Source: JAFAVZ01 sp036009105
GTDB taxonomy: Bacteria > Acidobacteriota > Thermoanaerobaculia > Gp7-AA8
Direction of reading: 5' to 3'
DNA length: 7,705 nucleotides
Assembly (NCBI GenBank): GCA_036009105.1
Contig: DASYMJ010000365.1
Span: forward strand, 1 to 7,705
Made by a program: the position numbers and the translations under genes. The notes below the pieces were generated by a model that did no database searches, was not told the DNA's origin, and saw only the letters and a program-made list of their open reading frames with translations. Numbering within the stretch: the first letter of the stretch is position 1; the number at the start of each line of letters is the position of its first letter. This document shows positions 1-6,575 of this stretch, in pieces.

Positions 1-868
1 TGATCAGGATCGAGGTCGGCAGCCAGGGATAGCTGAACGTCTGCGTCTTGCGCATCTCGTGGCCGACGATCCCGCCGTAGGAAACGGTGCGGCGGACCGC
101 GTCCCCCATCACCACGCCGACGATGTTGCCCGCGCCGACGAACTCGACCACGCCGCGCGAGGGATGGATGCGGGCCACGGCCATCGCCGCGCCGCGCGTG
201 GCGCGCAACGCGCCGTGCGCATCGAGCATCATCTCGCTCACTTCGCGGCCGGGGCGCGTGCGCACGGAACGGATCGCCTCGCGCGCGGCCGCCGCCGCCA
301 TCGGACCGTGCCCCAGACCGTCCGCCACCACGATGGTCAGCTGATCGTCGCCGCCGCGCATTGCGGTCCAGGCGTCGCCCGGCTCTTCCTCCCCCGGCAT
401 GGCCACGCAGAGGCCGGCCACCTCGACGCGCGGCGCCCGCTCGGGAACGGTGGAGCGCGGCCGGCGCGCCTCGTCCTCGATGCGGCACGTCAGGACGGTG
501 CCTTTGCCTTGAACGGTCCAGATGTCGAACATGCAGGCCGCGCGCTGGATGGCGCCCAGGCCGTTGCCGTGGCTGCCGGCGGTGGAGAAGCCGTCGCGCA
601 TGGCACCGGTTACGTTCGCGATGCCCGGCCCTTTGTCCATGGAGATGACGGAGAGCATGTGCGGCTGCTCTTCGTCCGAGGCGAAGGCGATGGAGCCGCC
701 GCCGGCGTGCTTGATCAGGTTGGTGGCCAGTTCGGTGGCGACGAGGCCCGCCTTGCCGACCGCGGTCTCGCTCATGCGCAGCGCCTCGGCGCAGGACTGC
801 GCGTGGCGGCGCGCGTCGGCGACGCCGCTCGCGTCGTTCACGGCGACCAGCGCCGAGGAGCGGATCAC
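1..868 (-). CDS. ATP-binding SpoIIE/RsbX-type protein phosphatase (partial, 3' end beyond left edge)
   Basis: My own reverse-strand translation gives 289 open codons from a GTG at 868-866 to the left edge. Residues about 1-130 form a second RsbT-like HATPase fold, with an N-box around ELATNLIKHA (46-55), DKGPGI (78-83) and the glycine lid GNGLGAIQRA (101-110). Residues about 150-289 form a PP2C/SpoIIE-type phosphatase domain, with GDAW (164-167) and the metal-binding motif DGLGHG (183-188). Relatives of this two-domain type are typically around 330-350 residues, so roughly the last 50 residues are missing here. The GTG overlaps the stop of the preceding kinase gene as GTGA, which points to translational coupling. 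By analogy with RsbX it probably dephosphorylates the RsbR and RsbS STAS proteins to reset the stressosome. An RsbU/RsbP-like action on an RsbV-type protein is the alternative. The family call is firm; the substrate is inferred. Confidence 0.9.
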   Translation of the reverse strand, partial: MIRSSALVAVNDASGVADARRHAQSCAEALRMSETAVGKAGLVATELATNLIKHAGGGSIAFASDEEQPHMLSVISMDKGPGIANVTGAMRDGFSTAGSHGNGLGAIQRAACMFDIWTVQGKGTVLTCRIEDEARRPRSTVPERAPRVEVAGLCVAMPGEEEPGDAWTAMRGGDDQLTIVVADGLGHGPMAAAAAREAIRSVRTRPGREVSEMMLDAHGALRATRGAAMAVARIHPSRGVVEFVGAGNIVGVVMGDAVRRTVSYGGIVGHEMRKTQTFSYPWLPTSILI

Positions 869-1281
869 GCCGATCCTTTCCAGCGGGTGATGGTCACCCG
901 CGTGCCTTCCCCCGGCTTCGACGCGATGTCGAACTCGTTGGAGAGCCGCCGCGCACCGCCCAGCCCGAGGCCCATGCCGTTCCCGGACGTGAAGCCGTCT
1001 CGCAGCGCCTGCTGGATGTCGGCGATGCCCGGCCCCTGGTCCTCGAAGACGAGGCGCAGCCCTTTGCGGCCGTTCTCGTGCGTCACGATCTGGAGGCGCA
1101 TCACGCCGCCGCCGCCGTAGTCCACCATGTTGCGCGCCAGCTCGCTGGCCGCGGTGACGATCTTCGTCTGTTCGATGAGGGTGAACCCGAGATCGACCGC
1201 CCACTTCCGCACCGCATGCCGCACCCCGACCACCTCGGACGACTTGCGGACAGGGATCGTTTCAGAATTCGAATTCTCCAC
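865..1281 (-). CDS. rsbT: RsbT-type serine/threonine switch kinase (anti-sigma regulatory factor)
   Basis: This is a 138-residue, single-domain GHKL-type ATPase/kinase, the usual RsbT length. The N-box lies around SELARNMVDYGGGG (46-59), the DQGPGI Mg/ATP motif is at 81-86, and the glycine-rich lid GNGMGLGLGGARRL is at 100-113. The ending, with GTRVTITRWK, is typical of RsbT proteins. In characterised stressosomes RsbT is sequestered by RsbR/RsbS, phosphorylates them on stress, then leaves to activate a downstream partner (RsbU in Bacillus subtilis). The start is a GTG at 1281-1279, supported by GGAAGGGA six bases upstream. The reading frame overlaps the end of the upstream rsbS gene by 20 bases. 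Its stop overlaps the start of the phosphatase gene by 4 bases. The RsbT identity is strong from motifs and neighbours; the output partner is not in this window. Confidence 0.93.
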   Translation of the reverse strand: MENSNSETIPVRKSSEVVGVRHAVRKWAVDLGFTLIEQTKIVTAASELARNMVDYGGGGVMRLQIVTHENGRKGLRLVFEDQGPGIADIQQALRDGFTSGNGMGLGLGGARRLSNEFDIASKPGEGTRVTITRWKGSA

Positions 1282-1654
1282 CCGCCGTCCCTTCCGCTTC
1301 CGCCGCCTCGCTGCGCAGCAGCTCCATGCCCCGCTCGATGTTCAGCGCCGAGCGCACCCCTTTCAACGACAGCCCGAGCTCGACCAGGGTGATGGCCACG
1401 GCCGGCTGCATGCCCACCACCACCGTCTCCGCATCGAGGATGCGGGCCATGGCCGCGGTGTTGGCCAGCATCCGCCCGATGAACGAATCGACCACGTCGA
1501 GGGAGGAGATGTCGATCAGCACGCCTTTCGCGTTGTGCTTGACGATCTGCGTGGTGAGGTCGTCCTGCAGGCCGAGCGCGGTGCGGTCGTCCATGTCGAC
1601 CTGGATCGACACGAGGAGGAACCGCCCCATCTTGAGAATCGGAATGCGTTCCAT
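1262..1654 (-). CDS. rsbS: RsbS-type STAS-domain antagonist (stressosome scaffold)
   Basis: This 130-residue protein consists almost entirely of one STAS domain. It starts MERIPILKMG and contains the core LIDISSLDVVDSFIGR (46-61), GMQPAVAITLVELGL (81-95) and an acidic C-terminal tail. Ser57 in the VDSFIG motif matches by motif the conserved phosphoacceptor serine of RsbS (Ser59 in B. subtilis). RsbS and RsbR co-assemble into the stressosome and hold RsbT; phosphorylation by RsbT releases the kinase. The ATG at 1654-1652 lies 2 bases after the rsbR stop and gives the family-typical N-terminus. An in-frame GTG two codons upstream (1660-1658) would overlap the rsbR stop as GTGA and cannot be excluded. 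The Shine-Dalgarno signal is weak for either start, so translation is probably coupled to rsbR. Upstream in-frame codons continue open but overlap rsbR and are not part of this protein. Confidence 0.93.
   Translation of the reverse strand: MERIPILKMGRFLLVSIQVDMDDRTALGLQDDLTTQIVKHNAKGVLIDISSLDVVDSFIGRMLANTAAMARILDAETVVVGMQPAVAITLVELGLSLKGVRSALNIERGMELLRSEAAEAEGTAGGEFEF
1264..1277. repeat. 14-bp perfect palindrome (doubled GAATTC) in the rsbS/rsbT overlap
   Basis: AGAATTCGAATTCT is self-complementary and contains two tandem GAATTC units. It lies within the 20-base overlap of rsbS and rsbT, encoding the last residues of RsbS (GEFEF) and the first residues of RsbT. It has no loop, so it is a weak candidate for an RNA hairpin. 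It may be coincidental. Confidence 0.6.
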
Positions 1655-1656
1655 GG

Positions 1657-2547
1657 TCACTCGCTCTTCTGCTGCTGCGCCGCCGCGGGGCGGCGGGTCA
1701 CCATGAGGCCGATCCGCTGCAGGGCGATGGCGAAGGCATCCGCGACGGTGGCCTTGGTGATGACGTCGTTGATCTCCACGCCGAGGTGGACGATGGTCTG
1801 GGCGATCTGGGGACGGATGCCGCTGATGATGCAGTCGGCGCCCATCAGGCGCGCCGCGGCCACGGTCTTGAGGAGGTGCTGCGCCACGAGGGTGTCGACC
1901 ACCGGCACGCCGGTGATGTCGATGATGGCGATGGAGGAGCCGGTGTCGACGATGGCCTGGAGCAGGCTCTCCATCACCACCTGCGTGCGCGCGCTGTCCA
2001 GGGTCCCGATGAGCGGCAGGGCCAGGACGCCGTGCCACAGCTGCACGACCGGCGTGGAGAGCTCGAGCAGCTCCTGCTGCTGCCGGGCGATGATCTCTTC
2101 CCGCCCCTTCTGATAGATCTCCGTGGTGAGGAGCCCCAGCCTGTCGAGCAGCTCGCTGGTGCCCCAGGTCGCATCGGACAACTGCGCCGAATCGCTCTCC
2201 AGACGCGAGCGGAGCTGCTGGAAGAGCGGCTGCTTGAGGGAGAAGACGAAGGTCGCCGTCTCGGTCGGGGTGAATCCCTGGCGCGCCCGCGACCGCGAGA
2301 CGCCGTTGAGGAACTCGCGGACAGGAGCCCACGCGTCGGAGGTCAGCACGTCGGACACCGAGCCCGCCGCCAGCGCCTTGGAAAGGGCGCGCAGGAACTC
2401 GCGCGACTGCTCCTCCAGCTCTCCGCTCTTCAGCAGGTCCTTGCGGATCGCGAGGTCCTGCTGCTGCAGGCGCAGCCACTCGCCGAGCACCTCCTGCCCC
2501 GATTCGCGGACCACTCCCGCGAGGATGTCGTTCATCGTGTCAGCCAT
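1657..2547 (-). CDS. rsbR: RsbR-type stressosome co-antagonist (RsbRD-like N-terminal domain plus STAS)
   Basis: This is a 296-residue protein. Residues about 5-115 resemble the RsbRD N-terminal domain, with the segment GFTPTETATFVFSLKQPLF (91-109) characteristic. A linker helix follows (about 130-165), then a C-terminal STAS domain (about 170-283). The STAS core contains IIDITGVPVVDTLVAQH (208-224) and SGIRPQIAQTIVHLGVEI (242-259). Thr219 in VVDTLV and Thr251 in IAQTIV match by motif the two RsbT-phosphorylated threonines of B. subtilis RsbR (Thr171 and Thr205). The variable N-terminal domain is the presumed sensor or signal-transfer part of the stressosome; it has no visible cofactor motif, so the stimulus is unknown. 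The ATG at 2547 is preferred because AAGGAG sits 7 bases upstream. The adjacent TTG at 2550 would have only 4 bases of spacing. It is the first gene of the minus-strand operon, with a good promoter upstream. Confidence 0.92.
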   Translation of the reverse strand: MADTMNDILAGVVRESGQEVLGEWLRLQQQDLAIRKDLLKSGELEEQSREFLRALSKALAAGSVSDVLTSDAWAPVREFLNGVSRSRARQGFTPTETATFVFSLKQPLFQQLRSRLESDSAQLSDATWGTSELLDRLGLLTTEIYQKGREEIIARQQQELLELSTPVVQLWHGVLALPLIGTLDSARTQVVMESLLQAIVDTGSSIAIIDITGVPVVDTLVAQHLLKTVAAARLMGADCIISGIRPQIAQTIVHLGVEINDVITKATVADAFAIALQRIGLMVTRRPAAAQQQKSE

Positions 2548-2554
2548 CAAATCG

Positions 2555-2560
2555 CTCCTT
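2555..2560 (-). promoter_or_regulatory. Shine-Dalgarno site of rsbR
   Basis: AAGGAG on the minus strand lies 7 bases before the ATG at 2547. This near-perfect site decides between that ATG and the TTG immediately upstream. Confidence 0.8.
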
Positions 2561-2587
2561 CGAAAGAGTGAGACCGAAGATCACGTC

Positions 2588-2617
2588 ATTAGAGCAAGGC
2601 ACAGGCCATCATGTCGA
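2588..2617 (-). promoter_or_regulatory. Putative sigma70-type promoter of the stressosome operon
   Basis: On the minus strand, TCGACA (2617-2612) and TCTAAT (2593-2588) match the -35 TTGACA and -10 TATAAT consensus at 5 of 6 bases each, with an 18-base spacer. Transcription would start near 2580, giving a leader of roughly 33 bases that contains the rsbR ribosome binding site. This is a pattern match only. In a GC-rich genome such an AT-containing match directly upstream of an operon is nevertheless suggestive. Confidence 0.5.
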
Positions 2618-2629
2618 AGCTGCCTGCGG

Positions 2630-2635
2630 TACCAT
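2630..2635 (+). promoter_or_regulatory. Possible -10 element for a leaderless GH57 transcript
   Basis: TACCAT fits the loose TANNNT -10 pattern and ends 9 bases before the ATG at 2645. No Shine-Dalgarno sequence lies in front of that ATG; the preceding bases are C-rich. The spacing would put the transcript start within a few bases of the start codon, as in leaderless genes. No convincing -35 hexamer was found, so confidence is low. Confidence 0.28.
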
Positions 2636-2644
2636 CCCCCACCC

Positions 2645-5038
2645 ATGCCTCAGCCCCGCTACATCACCATCCATGGGCACTTCTACCAGCCGCCGCGCGA
2701 AAACGCGTGGCTGGAAGCGGTCGAGACGCAGGACTCGGCGCACCCGTTCCACGACTGGAACGAGCGCATCACCGCGGAATGCTATGCCCCCAACGCCTCC
2801 GCGCGCATCCTCGACGCGCGGGACCGCATCCTGCGCATCGTCAACAATTACACCTCCATCAGCTTCAACTTCGGGCCGACCCTCCTCAGCTGGCTCGCCT
2901 CCCGCTCGCCCGACACCTACCAGGCGGTGATCGAGGCCGATCACGCCAGCCGGCGCCGCTTCGGCGGCCACGGGTCGGCCATCGCTCAGGCGTACAACCA
3001 CATGATCCTGCCCCTGGCCAACGCGCGCGACCAGCGGACCCAGGTCCGCTGGGGCAGCCGCGATTTCCAGTCCCGCTTCGGCCGCAAGCCGGAGGGGATG
3101 TGGCTGCCGGAGACGGCGGTGGACACGCCGTCGCTGGAGGCGCTCGCCGGGGAGGGAATCGCGTTCACCATCCTCGAGCCGCATCAGGCGCGCACGGTCT
3201 CCGGCGATCCGATCGATCCGACCATGGCCTACCGCTGCGCGCTGCCGTCCGGACGCTCCATCGCCATCTTCTTCTACGACGGGCCGATCTCGCGCGCCGT
3301 CGCGTTCGAGAATCTCCTCGCCCGCGGCGAGAACCTCGCCCATCGGGTCATCGGCGCCTTCTCCGACGGGCGCAAGCATCCCCAACTGGTGAACATCGCC
3401 ACGGACGGCGAGACGTACGGCCATCACCACCGCTACGGCGACATGGCCCTCGCCTACGCGCTGCGCTACATCGAAGACAACGAGCTGGCCACGATCACGA
3501 ACTACGGCCGGTTCCTGGAGCTCCATCCGCCCGCCGAGGAGGTGGAGATCGTGGAGGAGACGGCGTGGAGCTGCGCGCACGGCCTGGAGCGCTGGCGCAG
3601 CGACTGCGGCTGCAACACCGGCGCGGGCCCGGACTGGAACCAGCGCTGGCGCGATCCGCTCCGCCGCGCGCTGGACTGGCTGCGGGACGAGGTGGCGACG
3701 ATCTTCGAGACGAAAGGGGCCGCCGTGCTCCGCGATCCATGGGCCGCGCGGGACGAGTACATCGACGTGCTCCTCGACCGCTCCGAGGATCGCGTGCGCT
3801 GGTTCCTGCAGGAGCATCAGCACGCCGGCGAGGCGAGCACCGCCCTCGACCTGCTGGAGATGCAGCGCAACGCGATGCTGATGTACACCTCGTGCGGCTG
3901 GTTCTTCAACGACCTCTCCGGCATCGAGACGGTGCAGGTGCTGCAGTACGCCTGCCGGGTGCTGCAGCTGGCGGAGAGCCTCTCCGGCCGCGCCCTGGAG
4001 GCGCAGTTCCGCGACCGCATCGCCGAGGCGCAGAGCAACCTGCCCGATCGCGGCGACGGCCGGCAGATCTACGACCGGGAGGTCGTCCCCATGCGCCTCG
4101 ACCTCCGCCGCGTCGCCGCGCACTACGCGGTCGCCTCGCTCTTCGACCACTTCGAAGAGGAGGCGGACGTCTACTGTTACCGCATCAAGCGCCATGACTT
4201 CGAGCTGCAGCGCGCCGGCCGCGCGCGCATGGCCGTGGCCTCCATCACGGTGACCTCGCTCGTGACGCGCGAATCCGCCTCGTTCGAGTTCGCCGTCCTC
4301 CACCTCGGCGAAACGGAGCTGACCGGCGGCGTCCGCGCCACGAATGCCGTCTCCGATTACGAGACGGCCAAGAAGGCGCTCGATGATGCCCTGCAGCCGG
4401 GCGGCCTCCCCTCCGTGATCCGCCTGCTCGACCGCTTCTTCGCCGAGACGCCCATCTCCATCCGCGCCCTCTTCCGCGACGAGCAGCGCCGCATCCTGAA
4501 CATCATCTGCGACGCCACGCTCCAGGAAGCGGAGTCGGCCCTCCGCTCGCTGCACGAGCGCTACGACCCGCTCATGCGCTTCCACACCCGCCTCGGCATC
4601 CCGCTGCCGAAGGTGCTGCAGACCGCCGCCGAGTTCGACGTCAATCTGCAGGTGCGCCGCCTCGCGGGCGAGGAGACCATCCCCCTCGCCGAGCTCGAGG
4701 CGCGGCTGCGCGAGGCGCAGGAGGAGCGCATCCCGCTCGATGAGACGACGCTGATGGCCATCACCACGGCCATCGAGCGCTACGCCTCCCGCTTCGCCGA
4801 CGATCCGGCGAACGTCGACCTGCTGGAGGGTCACCGCAGCCTGGTCGGCCTCGTCCGCTCCATGCTGCTGCCGGTGAACCTGCGCAAGCCGCAAAACGAC
4901 TACTACCGCATGATGACTACCATCCGCCCGGCCGTCGCCTCGCACGCCGGCAACGGCTCCTCCGACGCCAACCGCTGGCTGCAGCTCTTCGACTCGCTCG
5001 GCGAGCAGCTGTCCATCAGCCCCGAGGCGGGAGGCTGA
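2645..5038 (+). CDS. GH57 family glycoside hydrolase with C-terminal DUF3536-type region
   Basis: This is a 797-residue cytoplasmic protein with no signal peptide or membrane segment. The N-terminal half is a GH57 catalytic domain: HGHFYQPPREN (10-20), GMWLPETAVDT (151-161) with Glu156 as the predicted nucleophile, and NIATDGETYGHHH (250-262) with Asp254 as the predicted acid/base. The cysteine-containing AWSCAHGLERW...DCGC segment (307-323) follows. From about residue 400 the long C-terminal part begins with MYTSCGWFFNDLSGIETVQ (413-431) and continues as a mainly helical region typical of the DUF3536 type. GH57 enzymes act on alpha-glucans (amylase, branching, glucanotransferase), but members of this subgroup are largely uncharacterised, so the exact reaction is unknown. 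The ATG at 2645 matches the family N-terminus but lacks a Shine-Dalgarno site. malQ follows 2 bases downstream, supporting a role in glycogen or malto-oligosaccharide metabolism. Confidence 0.93.
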   Translation: MPQPRYITIHGHFYQPPRENAWLEAVETQDSAHPFHDWNERITAECYAPNASARILDARDRILRIVNNYTSISFNFGPTLLSWLASRSPDTYQAVIEADHASRRRFGGHGSAIAQAYNHMILPLANARDQRTQVRWGSRDFQSRFGRKPEGMWLPETAVDTPSLEALAGEGIAFTILEPHQARTVSGDPIDPTMAYRCALPSGRSIAIFFYDGPISRAVAFENLLARGENLAHRVIGAFSDGRKHPQLVNIATDGETYGHHHRYGDMALAYALRYIEDNELATITNYGRFLELHPPAEEVEIVEETAWSCAHGLERWRSDCGCNTGAGPDWNQRWRDPLRRALDWLRDEVATIFETKGAAVLRDPWAARDEYIDVLLDRSEDRVRWFLQEHQHAGEASTALDLLEMQRNAMLMYTSCGWFFNDLSGIETVQVLQYACRVLQLAESLSGRALEAQFRDRIAEAQSNLPDRGDGRQIYDREVVPMRLDLRRVAAHYAVASLFDHFEEEADVYCYRIKRHDFELQRAGRARMAVASITVTSLVTRESASFEFAVLHLGETELTGGVRATNAVSDYETAKKALDDALQPGGLPSVIRLLDRFFAETPISIRALFRDEQRRILNIICDATLQEAESALRSLHERYDPLMRFHTRLGIPLPKVLQTAAEFDVNLQVRRLAGEETIPLAELEARLREAQEERIPLDETTLMAITTAIERYASRFADDPANVDLLEGHRSLVGLVRSMLLPVNLRKPQNDYYRMMTTIRPAVASHAGNGSSDANRWLQLFDSLGEQLSISPEAGG
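5029..5034 (+). promoter_or_regulatory. Shine-Dalgarno site of malQ
   Basis: GGGAGG lies inside the last codons of the GH57 gene, six bases before the GTG at 5041. It supports that non-ATG start and suggests coupled translation of the two genes. Confidence 0.7.
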
Positions 5039-5040
5039 GC

Positions 5041-6540
5041 GTGCCGCATACCTCCGAAGCCGTGGCGTATGACCGGCCGCGCGCCGCCGGCGTGCTGCTC
5101 CATCCGACCTCGCTGCCCGGGCGCTACGGCGTGGGCGACCTGGGCGACGAGCTGATCGCGTTCCTCGACTGGGCGGCCGGCGCCGGCATGCACATCTGGC
5201 AGACCCTCCCACTCAATCCGCCCGGCTACGGCAGCTCGCCTTACGGCTGCCTCTCGTCCTTCGCCGGCAATCCTCTGCTCATCTCGCCCCAGCGGCTGCT
5301 GCAGGAAGGGCTGTTGCCGGAGGAGCCGATCGAGGCCGTGCCGCCGTTCGCGAATGATCGCGTGGAGTTCGATCGGGTGGCGGAGTACAAGGCGCGCCTG
5401 CTGCGCATCGCCTTCGAGAACTTCGCCGATGCCGAGGCGATCGCGGCGTTCGCGGAGGAGCAGCGGCACTGGCTGGAGGACTTCGCGCTCTTCATGGCCC
5501 TGAAGCAGCGCGCGGACGGCGCGCCGTGGTGGAAGTGGGAGCGCAAGCTCGCCCAGCGCGAGCCGCGCGCCCTGGAGAAGGCGCGCGCCGAGCTCGCGGA
5601 CGCGGTGGCGTTCCACCGGTTCGTGCAGTTCCTCTTCTGCCGGCAGTGGCGCGCGGTGCGGGAGGCGGCCGCGGCGCGCGGCATCCGCATCCTCGGCGAC
5701 GTGCCGATTTACGTCGCACACGACAGCGCGGACGTCTGGGCCAACCGCGACCTTTTCCAGCTGGACGGGCGCGGCGAGCCGACCGTGGTGGCCGGCGTGC
5801 CGCCCGACTACTTCAGCGCCACCGGCCAGCGCTGGGGCAATCCGCTCTACCGCTGGGACGTGCTGCGCGAGCGCAACTACGACTGGTGGATCGCCCGGGT
5901 GAAGGCCAACCTGCAGCTGGCGGACTTCATCCGCCTCGATCACTTCCGCGGCTTCGCCGCCTATTGGGAGATCCCCGCCTCCGAGCCGACCGCCATCCAC
6001 GGCCGCTGGATGCCCGGCCCCGGCCTCGCCCTCTTCGATGCGCTGCGCTCCGCCCTGGGCGACCTGCCGCTGGTCGCGGAAGACCTGGGGTTCATCACGC
6101 CGGAGGTGCACGAGTTGCGGCGCGCGGTGGGCCTGCCGGGGATGAAGATCCTGCAGTTCGGCTTCGGCCAGGCGGACAGCCCGCATCTGCCCCATCGCTA
6201 CGAGCCGGCCACGGTGGTCTACACCGGCACGCACGACAATGACACCGCGCGCGGCTGGTTCGCCGCCGCGGACGAGGAGGAGCGCCGCTTCGCCGCCACC
6301 TACCTCGGCACCGACGCCGAAGAGGCGATCCCCTCCGCCATGATCCGCGCGGCGTACACCTCGGTCGCCGAGATCGCCATCGTCCCGGTGCAGGACATCC
6401 TCGGCCTGGGCAGCGAGGCGCGCATGAACCGCCCCGGCGCCGAGCACGACAACTGGTCCTGGCGCATGCGCCACGGCGCGCTGACCGCCGAACACGGCGC
6501 GCTGCTGCACCGCCTGGCCTCGATCAGCGGCCGCCTCTGA
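5041..6540 (+). CDS. malQ: 4-alpha-glucanotransferase (amylomaltase, GH77)
   Basis: MalQ transfers alpha-1,4-glucan segments between malto-oligosaccharides, releasing glucose and lengthening acceptors. The 499-residue length equals the compact Thermus-type enzyme. Signature stretches are HPTSLPGRYGVGDLG (21-35), WQTLPLNPPGYGSSPY (53-68) and GDVPIYVAHDSADVW (219-233). The GH77 catalytic triad is complete by motif: Asp300 in IRLDHFRG (nucleophile), Glu347 in VAEDLG (acid/base) and Asp399 in THDNDT. The C-terminus contains RMNRPGAEHDNWSWR (461-475), also typical. It starts with GTG two bases after the GH57 stop, with GGGAGG upstream, so both genes very likely share one transcript. Together with TreY, encoded on the opposite strand, it would feed or recycle maltodextrins. 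No signal peptide is seen, so it is cytoplasmic. Confidence 0.97.
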   Translation: MPHTSEAVAYDRPRAAGVLLHPTSLPGRYGVGDLGDELIAFLDWAAGAGMHIWQTLPLNPPGYGSSPYGCLSSFAGNPLLISPQRLLQEGLLPEEPIEAVPPFANDRVEFDRVAEYKARLLRIAFENFADAEAIAAFAEEQRHWLEDFALFMALKQRADGAPWWKWERKLAQREPRALEKARAELADAVAFHRFVQFLFCRQWRAVREAAAARGIRILGDVPIYVAHDSADVWANRDLFQLDGRGEPTVVAGVPPDYFSATGQRWGNPLYRWDVLRERNYDWWIARVKANLQLADFIRLDHFRGFAAYWEIPASEPTAIHGRWMPGPGLALFDALRSALGDLPLVAEDLGFITPEVHELRRAVGLPGMKILQFGFGQADSPHLPHRYEPATVVYTGTHDNDTARGWFAAADEEERRFAATYLGTDAEEAIPSAMIRAAYTSVAEIAIVPVQDILGLGSEARMNRPGAEHDNWSWRMRHGALTAEHGALLHRLASISGRL

Positions 6541-6575
6541 TGCCGACCATCCTCACCCACCCCGCCGCCGCGTTG

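Noticed and set aside
59..1120. 353-codon plus-strand open frame across the phosphatase and kinase genes
   Set aside because: It is rich in His, Ala, Arg and Gly, has no domain signal, and is antisense to two genes with clear family motifs on the other strand.
1262..2479. Extended 405-codon version of the RsbS frame
   Set aside because: Only the last 130 codons show STAS-family sequence. The upstream part overlaps the rsbR gene and is Arg/Ala/Pro-rich noise.
2548..2550. TTG as the rsbR start
   Set aside because: The adjacent ATG at 2547 has better spacing (7 versus 4 bases) from the AAGGAG site.
2548..2644. Small RNA, riboswitch or operator repeat in the divergent intergenic region
   Set aside because: Apart from the promoter-like hexamers and the ribosome binding site, I saw no inverted repeat or structured element that stood out.
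2609..5212. Very long open frame (about 867 codons) on the minus strand opposite the GH57 gene
   Set aside because: The translation is low-complexity and rich in Arg, Ala, Gly and Val with no recognisable motif. It mirrors the GC-biased codon pattern of the well-supported plus-strand gene.
4903..6510. 535-codon minus-strand open frame opposite malQ
   Set aside because: It is antisense to a fully supported GH77 gene with an intact catalytic triad. The composition is typical of a GC-rich shadow frame.
6541..6575. Bidirectional terminator between the convergent malQ and Uma2 genes
   Set aside because: I found no stable stem-loop with a T-run on either strand in the 35 bases.
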